Assembly (NCBI RefSeq): GCF_024460475.1
Contig: NZ_JANFYN010000021.1
Location: 1-40,854, forward strand
Length of the DNA: 40,854 nucleotides
Source of the DNA: Holdemanella sp. MSK.7.32
GTDB taxonomy: Bacteria; Bacillota_I; Bacilli_A; Erysipelotrichales; Erysipelotrichaceae
Reading direction: 5' to 3'
Positions 8,692-16,029 of this stretch are shown here, one piece after another. A program made the position numbers and the translations under genes. The notes beneath the pieces were generated by a model, which ran no database searches, was not told the origin of the DNA, and worked only from the letters and a program-made list of their open reading frames with translations. Position 1 is the first letter of the stretch. Each line of letters starts with the position of its first letter.

Positions 8692-9113
8692 GATTTATTT
8701 ATTCACTTTTTTTAAACCGGATAACTTTTCTACCTTATCCAATTTTTTTATCATCCGCATTATGATTTTATTCTATTCATTTTCCTTAAGCATTTTCTCA
8801 AGTATGACCATATATGAGTATCTTTAAGTTCCATGATTTAGATTGGATGATATTCTTAACATTCCAAGTACTCTATCCTTTTTGTGATTATTCACTCGAT
8901 AAAAACCCTTTATCTAAATCCTATTTCCTTTTCTTGTTAAGTTCCACTGAATGTTTTTTCTAGAATTCCTCTAGCTTAACCTTTGGAGCCTTCTCTCCAT
9001 AGCTTCAACTTTTTATAGTTAAAACTTTCCGTTTCAACTCTATGTTATTGTCATCTTCTCACCGCTCTCTTTTTGTCTTAAGAGAAGTTTTCTCTGCTCT
9101 TACTTCTCTTTAC
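8661..9113 (-). ncRNA. Candidate large structured non-coding RNA (about 450 nt)
   Basis: The stretch has no credible protein gene on either strand but looks like a folded RNA read on the minus strand. A TATAAT at 9120-9125 would start it near 9113, and the terminator at 8661-8691 ends it. Complementary arms, in order 5' to 3': 9102-9110 with 9080-9088 (9 bp), 9031-9038 with 9018-9025 (8 bp, loop GGAAA), 8975-8980 with 8936-8941 (6 bp) enclosing the hairpin 8970-8974/8960-8964, the long-range pair 8912-8920 with 8835-8843 (9 bp, exact), and 8735-8745 with 8714-8724 (11 bp with G-U pairs). The motif TGGAAC/T recurs in four single-stranded or loop positions. It does not show the core sequences of RNase P, tmRNA, SRP or 6S RNA. 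Size and ornateness recall the OLE/GOLLD/ROOL class, but I recognise no family. Confidence 0.6.
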
Positions 9114-9119
9114 ACTTTC

Positions 9120-9125
9120 ATTATA
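9120..9125 (-). promoter_or_regulatory. -10 box of the large structured RNA
   Basis: A consensus TATAAT lies 7 nt before the expected 5' end of the RNA and just below the T-tract of the LytTR terminator. No good -35 hexamer is visible at 16-18 nt; the spacing region is T-rich. Confidence 0.5.
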
Positions 9126-9136
9126 ACCAACAAAAT

Positions 9137-9171
9137 CAAAAAGAAAAGGCAAGTGGTAAAACTCGCCTTTT
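9137..9171 (-). terminator. Terminator of the LytTR regulator gene
   Basis: A fully paired 10-bp stem (AAAAGGCGAG with CTTGCCTTTT, 9162-9171 with 9144-9153) and an 8-nt loop are followed on the minus strand by CTTTTTG. It separates the LytTR transcript from the structured RNA downstream. Confidence 0.85.
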
Positions 9172-9186
9172 TTCTGGTAAAACCGG

Positions 9187-9849
9187 TTATTTCATCGATA
9201 TCTTTCGCTTTTTTCCTCTCGAAACAGGAATCAGAACCTTGTTTATAAGCTCAACTTCATCTTTATACCAAGCCACAATATATTTAGAATTCACAATATA
9301 GGATACGTGTACTCGTAAAAAGCCGAACTCTTTAAACACTTCTTCCAGTGCATTCATACTATCGCGCTTATGAAAAACGCCTTTTTTTGTATAGAAATAC
9401 ACCATCTTTTCATTCTTTTCCAAATAGTAGATATCTTCATACGAAAGATTCATACGAACTCCATCATAATTAAATTCATACACATGACTTTGAATACATT
9501 GCGAACGAATCATTTGATCATAAGCTGAAATGTCATCTGCGATATTTTCTTTTGAAATATAGAACACACGACTTCTTTCATCATCGCCGCGCGTCTTAAT
9601 TGGATTTTCACACACATAAATCACAATCGCATTGGGATTATCATGTACAAATACACTTTCAATACGACTCGTCTTAAACATTTCATCAAACACAAATAAT
9701 TGATACTCTTCTTCCTTCATTCGTTTTGCCAGATCACTCGCCTTTAAGTAATGACGAAAACACCAATCCTCATGCATAAACAATTTAGATAATTGAAAAA
9801 CGATGTCCTTAGTTTCTTTTTCATATTCTAATATGGCTACTTTTATCAT
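9187..9849 (-). CDS. LytTR-family response regulator with a degenerate receiver
   Basis: This is a 220-residue transcription regulator. The N-terminal ~115 residues look like a receiver domain: ILEYE at 6-10, FVFDEMF with a possible phospho-acceptor D55, and a Lys at YISK (100). One acid of the Asp pocket is Tyr (Y9) and the usual Thr/Ser strand reads IVIYVCE, so phospho-signalling may be altered. The C-terminal LytTR DNA-binding domain is clear (LSYEDIYYLEK, RVHVSYIVNSKYI, LIPVSRGKK). No sensor kinase is nearby. I start at the ATG at 9849, where receivers normally begin. No ribosome site precedes it, and a strong promoter puts the transcript start at or within 2 nt of this ATG, so the mRNA is probably leaderless. 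Confidence 0.88.
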   Translation of the reverse strand: MIKVAILEYEKETKDIVFQLSKLFMHEDWCFRHYLKASDLAKRMKEEEYQLFVFDEMFKTSRIESVFVHDNPNAIVIYVCENPIKTRGDDERSRVFYISKENIADDISAYDQMIRSQCIQSHVYEFNYDGVRMNLSYEDIYYLEKNEKMVYFYTKKGVFHKRDSMNALEEVFKEFGFLRVHVSYIVNSKYIVAWYKDEVELINKVLIPVSRGKKRKISMK

Positions 9850-9856
9850 ACTTATA

Positions 9857-9885
9857 ATTATAAAGAGTGAACGCATTTTTATCAA
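9857..9885 (-). promoter_or_regulatory. Sigma-A promoter of the LytTR gene
   Basis: TTGATA (9880-9885) and TATAAT (9857-9862) are separated by exactly 17 nt. The -10 box ends 7 nt before the ATG at 9849. Confidence 0.75.
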
Positions 9886-9905
9886 ATGTAAACCATTTCA
9901 AAATA

Positions 9906-10667
9906 TTATTCTTTAAAGTCACGAATTAAAATCAAATCCTTAACAATTTCTTTTGCGCTAATTGATAAAATGATTTCTCCCTTTTCTTTAGTTGCACCCT
10001 TTGGATCTCCACCAATCCCAATTGGTTTTTGCTGCTCAGTTACCCAATCCGATGCAAGCCAAGACAAATGTGCTTTCATAGCTGTATTTTTAGGAATACC
10101 CTTTTCACTTGTTTCTAACTTAACTAAGCTTTCATCAATCGCCATGACCATGGAAGTTTCCATTTCTCCACCATGAAAATCAAATGTGTTTCCTTTAGAA
10201 ATCGTTGCCTTTACAGCTGGATGATCAAAGGCTCCTGAGTTTAATACAAATGGATACACTTTAAAATCACTTCTTACTTCTCTAGAAATCAAATTTGCGA
10301 CCGGTGCATTTCCACCATGACATACAAGAAAAGCCATTTTTTTAAAGCCATGATGAGCTAGACTTTCACATATGTCATACAACATATGATAGTAAGTCAT
10401 AGGTTTAAATGTAATGGATCCACAAAATTCTTTATGTTCCGTGCTCAATCCGACTGGAATGACTGGAAACAATAATAGATTTATGTCCTCGTCCTTTAAC
10501 TCTTTTTCAATATAGTCACACATAGCTGTGGCAATGAGTGTATCCGTACCAAGTGGTGCTTGATTTCCATGTTGTTCTAATGCACCTAATGGAATCAAAA
10601 CAATTGTGTTTTCTCGATCGACTTGTTCCATTTCTAAACGTGTTAATTCTTGATACTTACAAATCAT
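9906..10667 (-). CDS. Creatininase-family amidohydrolase in the FMN-riboswitch operon
   Basis: This 253-residue protein belongs to the creatininase superfamily of metal-dependent amidohydrolases, which includes creatininase, MftE-type peptidases and the archaeal ArfB deformylase. Metal-ligand motifs are visible: LGALEQHG (E31, H33), GTDTL (D42), CHGGNAP and FHGGEMETS. The length is normal. Its ATG lies 2 nt after the ribU stop, so it is co-transcribed with the riboflavin transporter and falls under the FMN riboswitch. This suggests work on a flavin-related or pyrimidine-like amide, by analogy with ArfB, which acts in deazaflavin/flavin biosynthesis. That is inference; the sequence alone fixes only the superfamily. 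Confidence 0.9.
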   Translation of the reverse strand: MICKYQELTRLEMEQVDRENTIVLIPLGALEQHGNQAPLGTDTLIATAMCDYIEKELKDEDINLLLFPVIPVGLSTEHKEFCGSITFKPMTYYHMLYDICESLAHHGFKKMAFLVCHGGNAPVANLISREVRSDFKVYPFVLNSGAFDHPAVKATISKGNTFDFHGGEMETSMVMAIDESLVKLETSEKGIPKNTAMKAHLSWLASDWVTEQQKPIGIGGDPKGATKEKGEIILSISAKEIVKDLILIRDFKE

Positions 10668-10669
10668 AC

Positions 10670-11287
10670 TTATTTTGCCTCATAAATAAACTTAAAGCTT
10701 GGACGAATGGCTGCCAATCTTTCCATCAAGAAATATCCAATGATGTAGTTAGCTGAGATTTTGATCAAGTTAAATGGAATTGTCGCAAGCGCAATAAATG
10801 AAGTTAAATCTTTAATACTTGGATTTACAGAACCTACCATCTGCACAACAGAATCTAACGGCATTCCCATAGCTTTGGCATATAGTGGCAAAGTAATACA
10901 TGCATTACAGAAACATGCGAATACGGTACGAATTAGAATTCCAACAATTAAAGAGACAATAACAGCTTTTCTTGTCTTATTCATCTTCTTGTACACAAAC
11001 CATGTTGGTAAAATAAATAGAACAATGCCTAAAAGATTTGCGAGTTCACCCACATAAGCTGTATTTGTTCCTACTGTCACAACTTTTACAACTAATTTAA
11101 TAACTTCTACTAAAGTGGCAGATACAGGACCTAAACTAAATAGAGCAATAATACTTGGTACATCACTAAAATCAATCTTGTAGAATGGTGGCATCATTGG
11201 TAAAGAAAATTCCAGTGACATCAAAGCTCCTGCAAGACCTGCAAGCATCGCCGTTAATACAATTGTTTGAACATTCCATTTTTTCAT
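10670..11287 (-). CDS. ribU: Riboflavin ECF transporter substrate-binding protein RibU
   Basis: RibU is the S component that binds riboflavin in the membrane and works with a shared ECF ATPase/T module. The 205-residue protein has about six hydrophobic helices and the family pattern near the N-terminus (LPMMPPFYKIDFSDVPSIIA), with a Lys-rich N-terminal head. I choose the ATG at 11287 because AAGGAGG lies 6 nt before it; the longer frame has no ribosome site. The FMN riboswitch upstream supports the substrate. The ECF module genes are not in this window. A creatininase-family gene follows after 2 nt. Confidence 0.94.
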   Translation of the reverse strand: MKKWNVQTIVLTAMLAGLAGALMSLEFSLPMMPPFYKIDFSDVPSIIALFSLGPVSATLVEVIKLVVKVVTVGTNTAYVGELANLLGIVLFILPTWFVYKKMNKTRKAVIVSLIVGILIRTVFACFCNACITLPLYAKAMGMPLDSVVQMVGSVNPSIKDLTSFIALATIPFNLIKISANYIIGYFLMERLAAIRPSFKFIYEAK

Positions 11288-11322
11288 CTTTTTACCTCCT
11301 TTTGATTCAGACAAGCTCTTTC

Positions 11323-11356
11323 AAAAGGAAAACCCCAAGAAAAATCTTCTCGGGGT
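11323..11356 (-). terminator. Expression-platform terminator of the FMN riboswitch
   Basis: A 10-bp stem (ACCCCGAGAA with TTCTTGGGGT on the minus strand) with a 5-nt loop is followed by TTTTCCTTTTG. It lies between the aptamer and the ribosome site of ribU, where FMN binding would favour termination. One pair is G-U in the RNA only, so it works on the minus strand. Confidence 0.88.
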
Positions 11357-11382
11357 CTAAAAAATACAAAAAATACTTTTGT

Positions 11383-11494
11383 GTCTTCTACCATCCAGAC
11401 TATACTGTCGGTCTTGGAATTACACCAAGTCAGCCACTTGCGTGGGTCGCGGACTTTTACCGCCGGTAGGGAATTACACCCTGCCCCGAAGAAC
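11383..11494 (-). promoter_or_regulatory. FMN riboswitch (RFN element)
   Basis: The minus strand carries the full RFN core: TTCTTCGGGGCAGGGTG, then AATTCCCTACCGGCGGTA, GTCCGCGACCC, GGCTGACTTGGTG, AATTCCAAGACCGACAG and GTCTGGATGGTAGAAGA. The end helix is closed by TCTTC with GAAGA. When FMN is plentiful it should stop transcription into ribU and the creatininase-family gene. Confidence 0.97.
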
Positions 11495-11517
11495 TCATTG
11501 AATCTATGTTCGCAAAT

Positions 11518-11546
11518 AAAATAACACATAATCTTCCATCATGCAA
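11518..11546 (-). promoter_or_regulatory. Promoter of the FMN riboswitch-ribU operon
   Basis: TTGCAT (11541-11546) and TATTTT (11518-11523) are 17 nt apart, and a TG one base before the -10 gives an extended -10. Transcription would start near 11511, about 17 nt before the aptamer. Confidence 0.6.
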
Positions 11547-11555
11547 CTAATTTGT

Positions 11556-12506
11556 TTATTTTTTCACAATATCAAATTTATCTTGCGAAAAACAAGGACA
11601 TACATTTTCACACGAAGCTATGACAGAACTAGCTAAATGACTACCTATCTTCATAGCCTCAAGCATACTCTTACCATAAGTTAGTCCAGCACTTGTCCCA
11701 GCACAAAATGCATCTCCTGCTCCTGTTGTATCCTTTACCTCGATTTGACGAGCCTGACAAAAGCCACTTTCACCGTTGTGTTTCACATATAAAGATCCCG
11801 CTTCACCAAGTGTTACAATCAAAGAGTTAAATTCTGATTGCTGCACTTCATCAATCAATGTATGACTTAATTCTTCTGCTGATATCTCTTTAAAATCTCT
11901 TGAAAAAAGAATACTCGATTCTAATTGATTACAGATCAAACAATCAAATTGCTTCAAAAGATCTTTTCTTTCAATCGCAATATTCATATTGCTGACAACA
12001 CCAAATAATTTTTTATTATGTTTTTGACATAAATAAACAACTTTTTCAACAATTTCCTCATCCATATCTATTTCAGCCACCACAGAATCGCTATTTTCAA
12101 TAATTGTGTCTCCATTTTCTTCTAAAATTGAATAGATTGGCATTAAATTCGGACGATGAGATATTGAACCCGCTAATTCTCCATTATGATCAAAAACAGC
12201 TAGCCATGTACCCATACCGTTTTCGATAGATTTCATATAATCTGTATTCACATTTCGATTTTGCAATCTCTGTTTAACATCTTCTCCTAATGCCGTATTA
12301 TCAACAATACTAACAAATGTTGAGTTTAAACCTAAATTTGCAATATCTTCTACAACATTTCGTGCTACACCACCATGAATATACTCAATATATCCTGCAT
12401 TTCTCCCATCAGGAACATATATATCTTGTGGAAAGCCTTTAATATCCACAAAAATCGCACCTACTACGACAATTCCATTCTTTTTTTGAATCACGTTATT
12501 TTTCAC
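11556..12506 (-). CDS. PfkB-family carbohydrate or nucleoside kinase
   Basis: This is a 316-residue ribokinase-fold kinase. The N-terminal signature (VVGAIFVDIKGFP and HGGVARNVVEDIANLG) and the C-terminal catalytic loop DTTGAGDAFCAG, with the base Asp in GAGD, are both intact. The N-terminal pattern resembles pseudouridine kinases (PsuK/YeiC), but the substrate is not certain. The frame opens at a GTG at 12506, overlapping the end of uvrB by 11 nt; a second GTG at 12494 has a better ribosome site (AGGTGA, 8 nt away) and may be the true start. A Cys-rich C-terminal end (CENVCPCF) is unusual. It ends just before the promoter of the ribU operon. Confidence 0.88.
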   Translation of the reverse strand: MKNNVIQKKNGIVVVGAIFVDIKGFPQDIYVPDGRNAGYIEYIHGGVARNVVEDIANLGLNSTFVSIVDNTALGEDVKQRLQNRNVNTDYMKSIENGMGTWLAVFDHNGELAGSISHRPNLMPIYSILEENGDTIIENSDSVVAEIDMDEEIVEKVVYLCQKHNKKLFGVVSNMNIAIERKDLLKQFDCLICNQLESSILFSRDFKEISAEELSHTLIDEVQQSEFNSLIVTLGEAGSLYVKHNGESGFCQARQIEVKDTTGAGDAFCAGTSAGLTYGKSMLEAMKIGSHLASSVIASCENVCPCFSQDKFDIVKK

Positions 12507-14469
12507 CTTTCATCTCAAACAAGATATCTCTTAGTTGCGCCGCTCTTTCGAAATCTAAAGTACGAGCTGCCTCTTTCATTTCCTGTTCTAATTCTTTGAT
12601 CATCTTTTCCTTTTGTTTTGCCGGCAACTTTTTCTTCTTCAAATACTTAGCTGCCATTTCCTTAGTTTCCTTAGAACGAACTACATCGTGGATTGGTTTG
12701 ATGATTGTCTTAGGAACAATACCATGTTTTTCGTTGTATTCCATCTGAATCGATCTACGTCTTGCGGTTTCATCTATGGCTTCCTGCATACTTTCCGTAA
12801 TTTTGTCGGCATACATAATAACTTTACCTTGGGCATTACGTGCCGCACGACCAATAATCTGAATCAATGATCGTCTTGATCTCAAGAAACCTTCTTTATC
12901 CGCATCTAATATCGCAATCAAGCTGACTTCTGGAATATCCAAACCTTCTCTTAATAAGTTGATACCTACAAGCACATCGTATTTACCTTGGCGTAAATCA
13001 TGAATGATCTCCGTACGTTCAATCGTTGTAACTTCATGGTGTAGCCACGCTACTTTTAAATCCATATTTTTTAAATACGAAGTTAAATCTTCGGCCATAC
13101 GAACCGTTAGCGTCGTAATCAGAGTTCTTTCATGTTTTTCAATGCGCTCCTTGATTTCATCTACTAAGTCATCAATTTGACCTTCAATAGGACGCACTTC
13201 GACTTCCGGATCTAAAAGACCTGTTGGACGAATAATTTGTTCAACAATTTCCCCATGCGTTTGATCCAGTTCATAATCTCCTGGTGTTGCGGATACAAAG
13301 ATGGCATTTTTAATCAACCCCTCAAATTCATTAAAACGCAAAGGTCGATTATCTAAAGCACTTGGAAGTCTAAAGCCATAATCTACCAATATTTGTTTTC
13401 TTGCGCGGTCTCCATTATACATGCCACGAATTTGTGGTAAGGATACATGACTTTCATCTACCACAAGTAAGAAATCATCTGGAAAATAATCAAATAGTGT
13501 ATACGGTCTTTCGCCTGGTTTTCTGCCATCAATATGCCTTGAATAGTTTTCAATACCTGGACATACACCAAATTCCCTTAATGCTTCTATATCGTAGCGA
13601 CATCGTTGTTCCAAGCGCTCTTTTTCTAATGGTTTACCCTGCTCATCAAAATAAGCCAATCTTTCATCCAATTCTTCTTGAATTGTCTCTGCTGCATGAT
13701 TGATAATATCCATACTTGTCGCATAGCCGTTAGCTGGATAAATAATATATAACTGATAAGACTGATTGACATGTCCTGTTACTGGATCGACTTCACAGAT
13801 TCTTTCCACTTCATCATCAAACATTTCAATACGAATCAAATAACGATCCGTATGTCCTGGTGTGATTTCAATGACATCCCCACGTACTCTAAAAGTCCCT
13901 CTTAATGGATCTGTATCATTACGCTTATATTGTTGATGTACCAATGCTAGCATCAATTCATTTCTTTCAATGATCTGTCCACTTCTTAAAGTAAAGATCA
14001 TATGACGATATTGTTCTGGATTACTAGCACCATAAATAGAGGCAACACTAGCTACAATAATCGTATCTCTTCGTTCTAAAACACTATTTACAGCTGCCAT
14101 TCTAAGCATATCCAATTCTTCATTGGTCTTTGTGTTTTTGTCAATATATGTATCTGTTTTTGGCAAATAGGCTTCTGGCTGGTAATAATCAAAATAAGAG
14201 ACGAAATATTCCACACGATTATGTGGAAAAAATTCTTTAAATTCAGAATACAACTGTCCCGCCAAAGTTTTATTATGTGCAAACACCAAGGTTGGTCGAT
14301 TCACTTGGGCAATCACATTCGAAATTGTAAATGTTTTTCCAGTTCCTGTAGCTCCCAACAATACTTGAAACTTTTTATCTTCTTTTAAACCAGAAACCAA
14401 TTCCCTAATAGCTTCTGGCTGATCTCCACTCGGTTTATATTCAGATACTAATTCAAACTGATTTTCCAT
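12496..14469 (-). CDS. uvrB: Excinuclease ABC subunit UvrB
   Basis: UvrB is the damage-verifying helicase-like subunit of nucleotide-excision repair; it loads with UvrA and recruits UvrC. The 657-residue protein has Walker A GATGTGKT near residue 40, the beta-hairpin region (YFDYYQPEAYLP), the DEAD-like VVDESHV, the helicase motif QIIGRAARN and a C-terminal UVR domain (LEQEMKEAARTLDFERAAQLRD) that contacts UvrC. The length is normal. uvrA and uvrC are not beside it. The gene stands between the CtpA-type protease and the PfkB-family kinase, all on one strand. Confidence 0.99.
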   Translation of the reverse strand: MENQFELVSEYKPSGDQPEAIRELVSGLKEDKKFQVLLGATGTGKTFTISNVIAQVNRPTLVFAHNKTLAGQLYSEFKEFFPHNRVEYFVSYFDYYQPEAYLPKTDTYIDKNTKTNEELDMLRMAAVNSVLERRDTIIVASVASIYGASNPEQYRHMIFTLRSGQIIERNELMLALVHQQYKRNDTDPLRGTFRVRGDVIEITPGHTDRYLIRIEMFDDEVERICEVDPVTGHVNQSYQLYIIYPANGYATSMDIINHAAETIQEELDERLAYFDEQGKPLEKERLEQRCRYDIEALREFGVCPGIENYSRHIDGRKPGERPYTLFDYFPDDFLLVVDESHVSLPQIRGMYNGDRARKQILVDYGFRLPSALDNRPLRFNEFEGLIKNAIFVSATPGDYELDQTHGEIVEQIIRPTGLLDPEVEVRPIEGQIDDLVDEIKERIEKHERTLITTLTVRMAEDLTSYLKNMDLKVAWLHHEVTTIERTEIIHDLRQGKYDVLVGINLLREGLDIPEVSLIAILDADKEGFLRSRRSLIQIIGRAARNAQGKVIMYADKITESMQEAIDETARRRSIQMEYNEKHGIVPKTIIKPIHDVVRSKETKEMAAKYLKKKKLPAKQKEKMIKELEQEMKEAARTLDFERAAQLRDILFEMKGEK

Positions 14470-14498
14470 ATGCTCACATCCTTCACATATATATAATA

Positions 14499-14528
14499 CA
14501 CAAAAGTAGGTTAATACTTACTTTTGTG
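14499..14528 (-). terminator. Hairpin between the protease gene and uvrB
   Basis: The arms CACAAAAGTA and TACTTTTGTG can form a 10-bp stem spanning the stop of the protease gene. The minus strand continues TATTATATATAT rather than a clean T-run, so this may be a weak terminator or an RNA processing/stability hairpin. Confidence 0.5.
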
Positions 14529-15933
14529 CCTCTTCTATCGCTTTTTGTCTTTGCGTATCATCACTTGGTGTTTCATTCATCTTCAACAATACTTTTTCCA
14601 TCAAAAGATCCCACGTCTTTTTATCACAATCTCCCGTTACTTCTAAACGATTGTCCTGTTGAAAACTTGCCAAAGCTTGAGAGCTGGTATTTGAAAAATA
14701 TGTATCTGTTCGATCCACATCATATCCTAAATACTTCAGATATACTTGTAAAGCCTGGGCATTATCGTCCACGCTGTCTTTTTTGATGACATCCTTTTTC
14801 TTGACTTTATAATAGGACGTTGTCTTCACTTCTCCAAGTTTTACTTCAACATCTGGTTTAAAACCCTTCTTGTTGATACTTGTACCTTTTGGCGTATACC
14901 AACGTGCCACTGTATACTTAAAACTTGTTCCATCTGAGAATGGTACTGTAACTTGTTCGGTACCTTTACCGTAAGATGTTGTTCCTACCGTAGTCACTGT
15001 ATCCCCTAAATTATCTTTTAAAGCACCAATCAAAACTTCGGCTGCACTTGCCGTATTTTCATTTTGTAGAACAACAATCTTATCCATTTTTACTTGATTG
15101 AATTCATCTTTTGTCATTTGTTTAGTGAACTTGCCATCTTTATTTTTTTCCTTGAAGACAACTGACTTTTTAGGAATCAAAGAACTCGAAATTTCCAATG
15201 CCGCATTTAAATAGCCGCCACCATTATTACGTAAATCTAAGACCAACTTTTTAATTCCCGCTTCTTGTAGGCGAGACATTGCCTTTGAGAAATCTTTGCC
15301 ACTATTTTCTGAGAAACTCGTTAGAATAATTTCTCCATAATCTTCGTATACGTTACATACGACCGTTGAATCAAAAGTACCTGGAATCAAATTTGTCGTA
15401 TATTCTTTTCCATCACGAAGATATTTTGTCTTAACATTCTGCCCTTCATGCGCCTTAATATATTTAATGATTGTGTCTGAATCATTTTCACTACATTTTA
15501 AATCATCTAATGAAATGATCTCATCTTGGGGTTTTAAGCCTTTCTTATCCGCTGTTGAATTGATGTATACGTTGGATACAACGAAGTTTTTATTTTCATT
15601 TAAATAAAAGGAGATTCCTAATCCTACATTACTTCCTTCAAGACTGCTTGAAAAGGCTTTGGCTTGTTCTAAGTCAAAATAGTTTGTATGAGCATCTTGA
15701 TCTAGAGTTGTCATTCCATCAATAGCTTGTTCCATAAGTTTGGAATCCAAATTTTTGATTTTATTCGAATAATACCAATCTGAATTCAAAATTGAATAAA
15801 TGGTATCAAATTTTTCTTGTTCTTTACTATTTCCTGTCGTTTTTTTATTTAAAATAACTGGTACACTTATGCCTGCGCCAAAACATGCAATGCATAGTAG
15901 TGTAATCAATATTGTTTGACTTTTTTTTCTCAT
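14518..15933 (-). CDS. S41-family carboxy-terminal processing protease (CtpA/CtpB type)
   Basis: This is a membrane-anchored periplasm-side serine protease of 471 residues. A membrane helix lies at residues 7-28, a PDZ domain at about 95-180 (GLGISF...KGLKPQDEIISLD), and the S41 catalytic domain at about 195-370. The predicted Ser-Lys dyad is S296 (NENTASAAE) and K323 (TTSYGKGTEQ). A peptidoglycan-binding domain (about 393-455) closes the protein. This layout matches CtpB-like proteases that trim envelope proteins. It follows the ftsEX cluster, so substrates may include division or wall proteins; that is inference. AGGATGAG precedes the ATG. Confidence 0.95.
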   Translation of the reverse strand: MRKKSQTILITLLCIACFGAGISVPVILNKKTTGNSKEQEKFDTIYSILNSDWYYSNKIKNLDSKLMEQAIDGMTTLDQDAHTNYFDLEQAKAFSSSLEGSNVGLGISFYLNENKNFVVSNVYINSTADKKGLKPQDEIISLDDLKCSENDSDTIIKYIKAHEGQNVKTKYLRDGKEYTTNLIPGTFDSTVVCNVYEDYGEIILTSFSENSGKDFSKAMSRLQEAGIKKLVLDLRNNGGGYLNAALEISSSLIPKKSVVFKEKNKDGKFTKQMTKDEFNQVKMDKIVVLQNENTASAAEVLIGALKDNLGDTVTTVGTTSYGKGTEQVTVPFSDGTSFKYTVARWYTPKGTSINKKGFKPDVEVKLGEVKTTSYYKVKKKDVIKKDSVDDNAQALQVYLKYLGYDVDRTDTYFSNTSSQALASFQQDNRLEVTGDCDKKTWDLLMEKVLLKMNETPSDDTQRQKAIEEAQK

Positions 15934-15950
15934 AAGCTCATCCTGTTCTA

Positions 15951-15978
15951 AAACAAAATGGGACGAATCATTCGCCCC
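15951..15978 (-). terminator. Hairpin in the protease leader (terminator or attenuator)
   Basis: GGGGCGAAT and ATTCGTCCC form a short-loop stem, followed on the minus strand by ATTTTGTTT. It lies after the ftsX stop and after a possible promoter for the protease gene, so it could end ftsX transcripts, attenuate the protease, or do both. Confidence 0.65.
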
Positions 15979-15995
15979 AATAATTCCATATAGAA

Positions 15996-16024
15996 AGTAT
16001 ACGAAACAATCCTTTATTCTGCAA
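15996..16024 (-). promoter_or_regulatory. Possible promoter of the protease gene
   Basis: TTGCAG (16019-16024) and TATACT (15996-16001) are 17 nt apart. The start point near 15989 would put the hairpin at 15951-15978 in the leader. Confidence 0.5.
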
Positions 16025-16029
16025 TGTTT

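Noticed and set aside
8661..9113. Naming the large RNA as ROOL, GOLLD or OLE
   Set aside because: I could not match any conserved sequence of these families from memory; the length is below typical ROOL. Only a covariance search can decide.
9042..9248. Plus-strand 68-codon frame
   Set aside because: It lies opposite the terminator and structured RNA, has no ribosome site and has biased, unlikely composition.
11284..11529. Minus-strand 81-codon frame over the FMN riboswitch
   Set aside because: It is a chance frame through the conserved aptamer and terminator.
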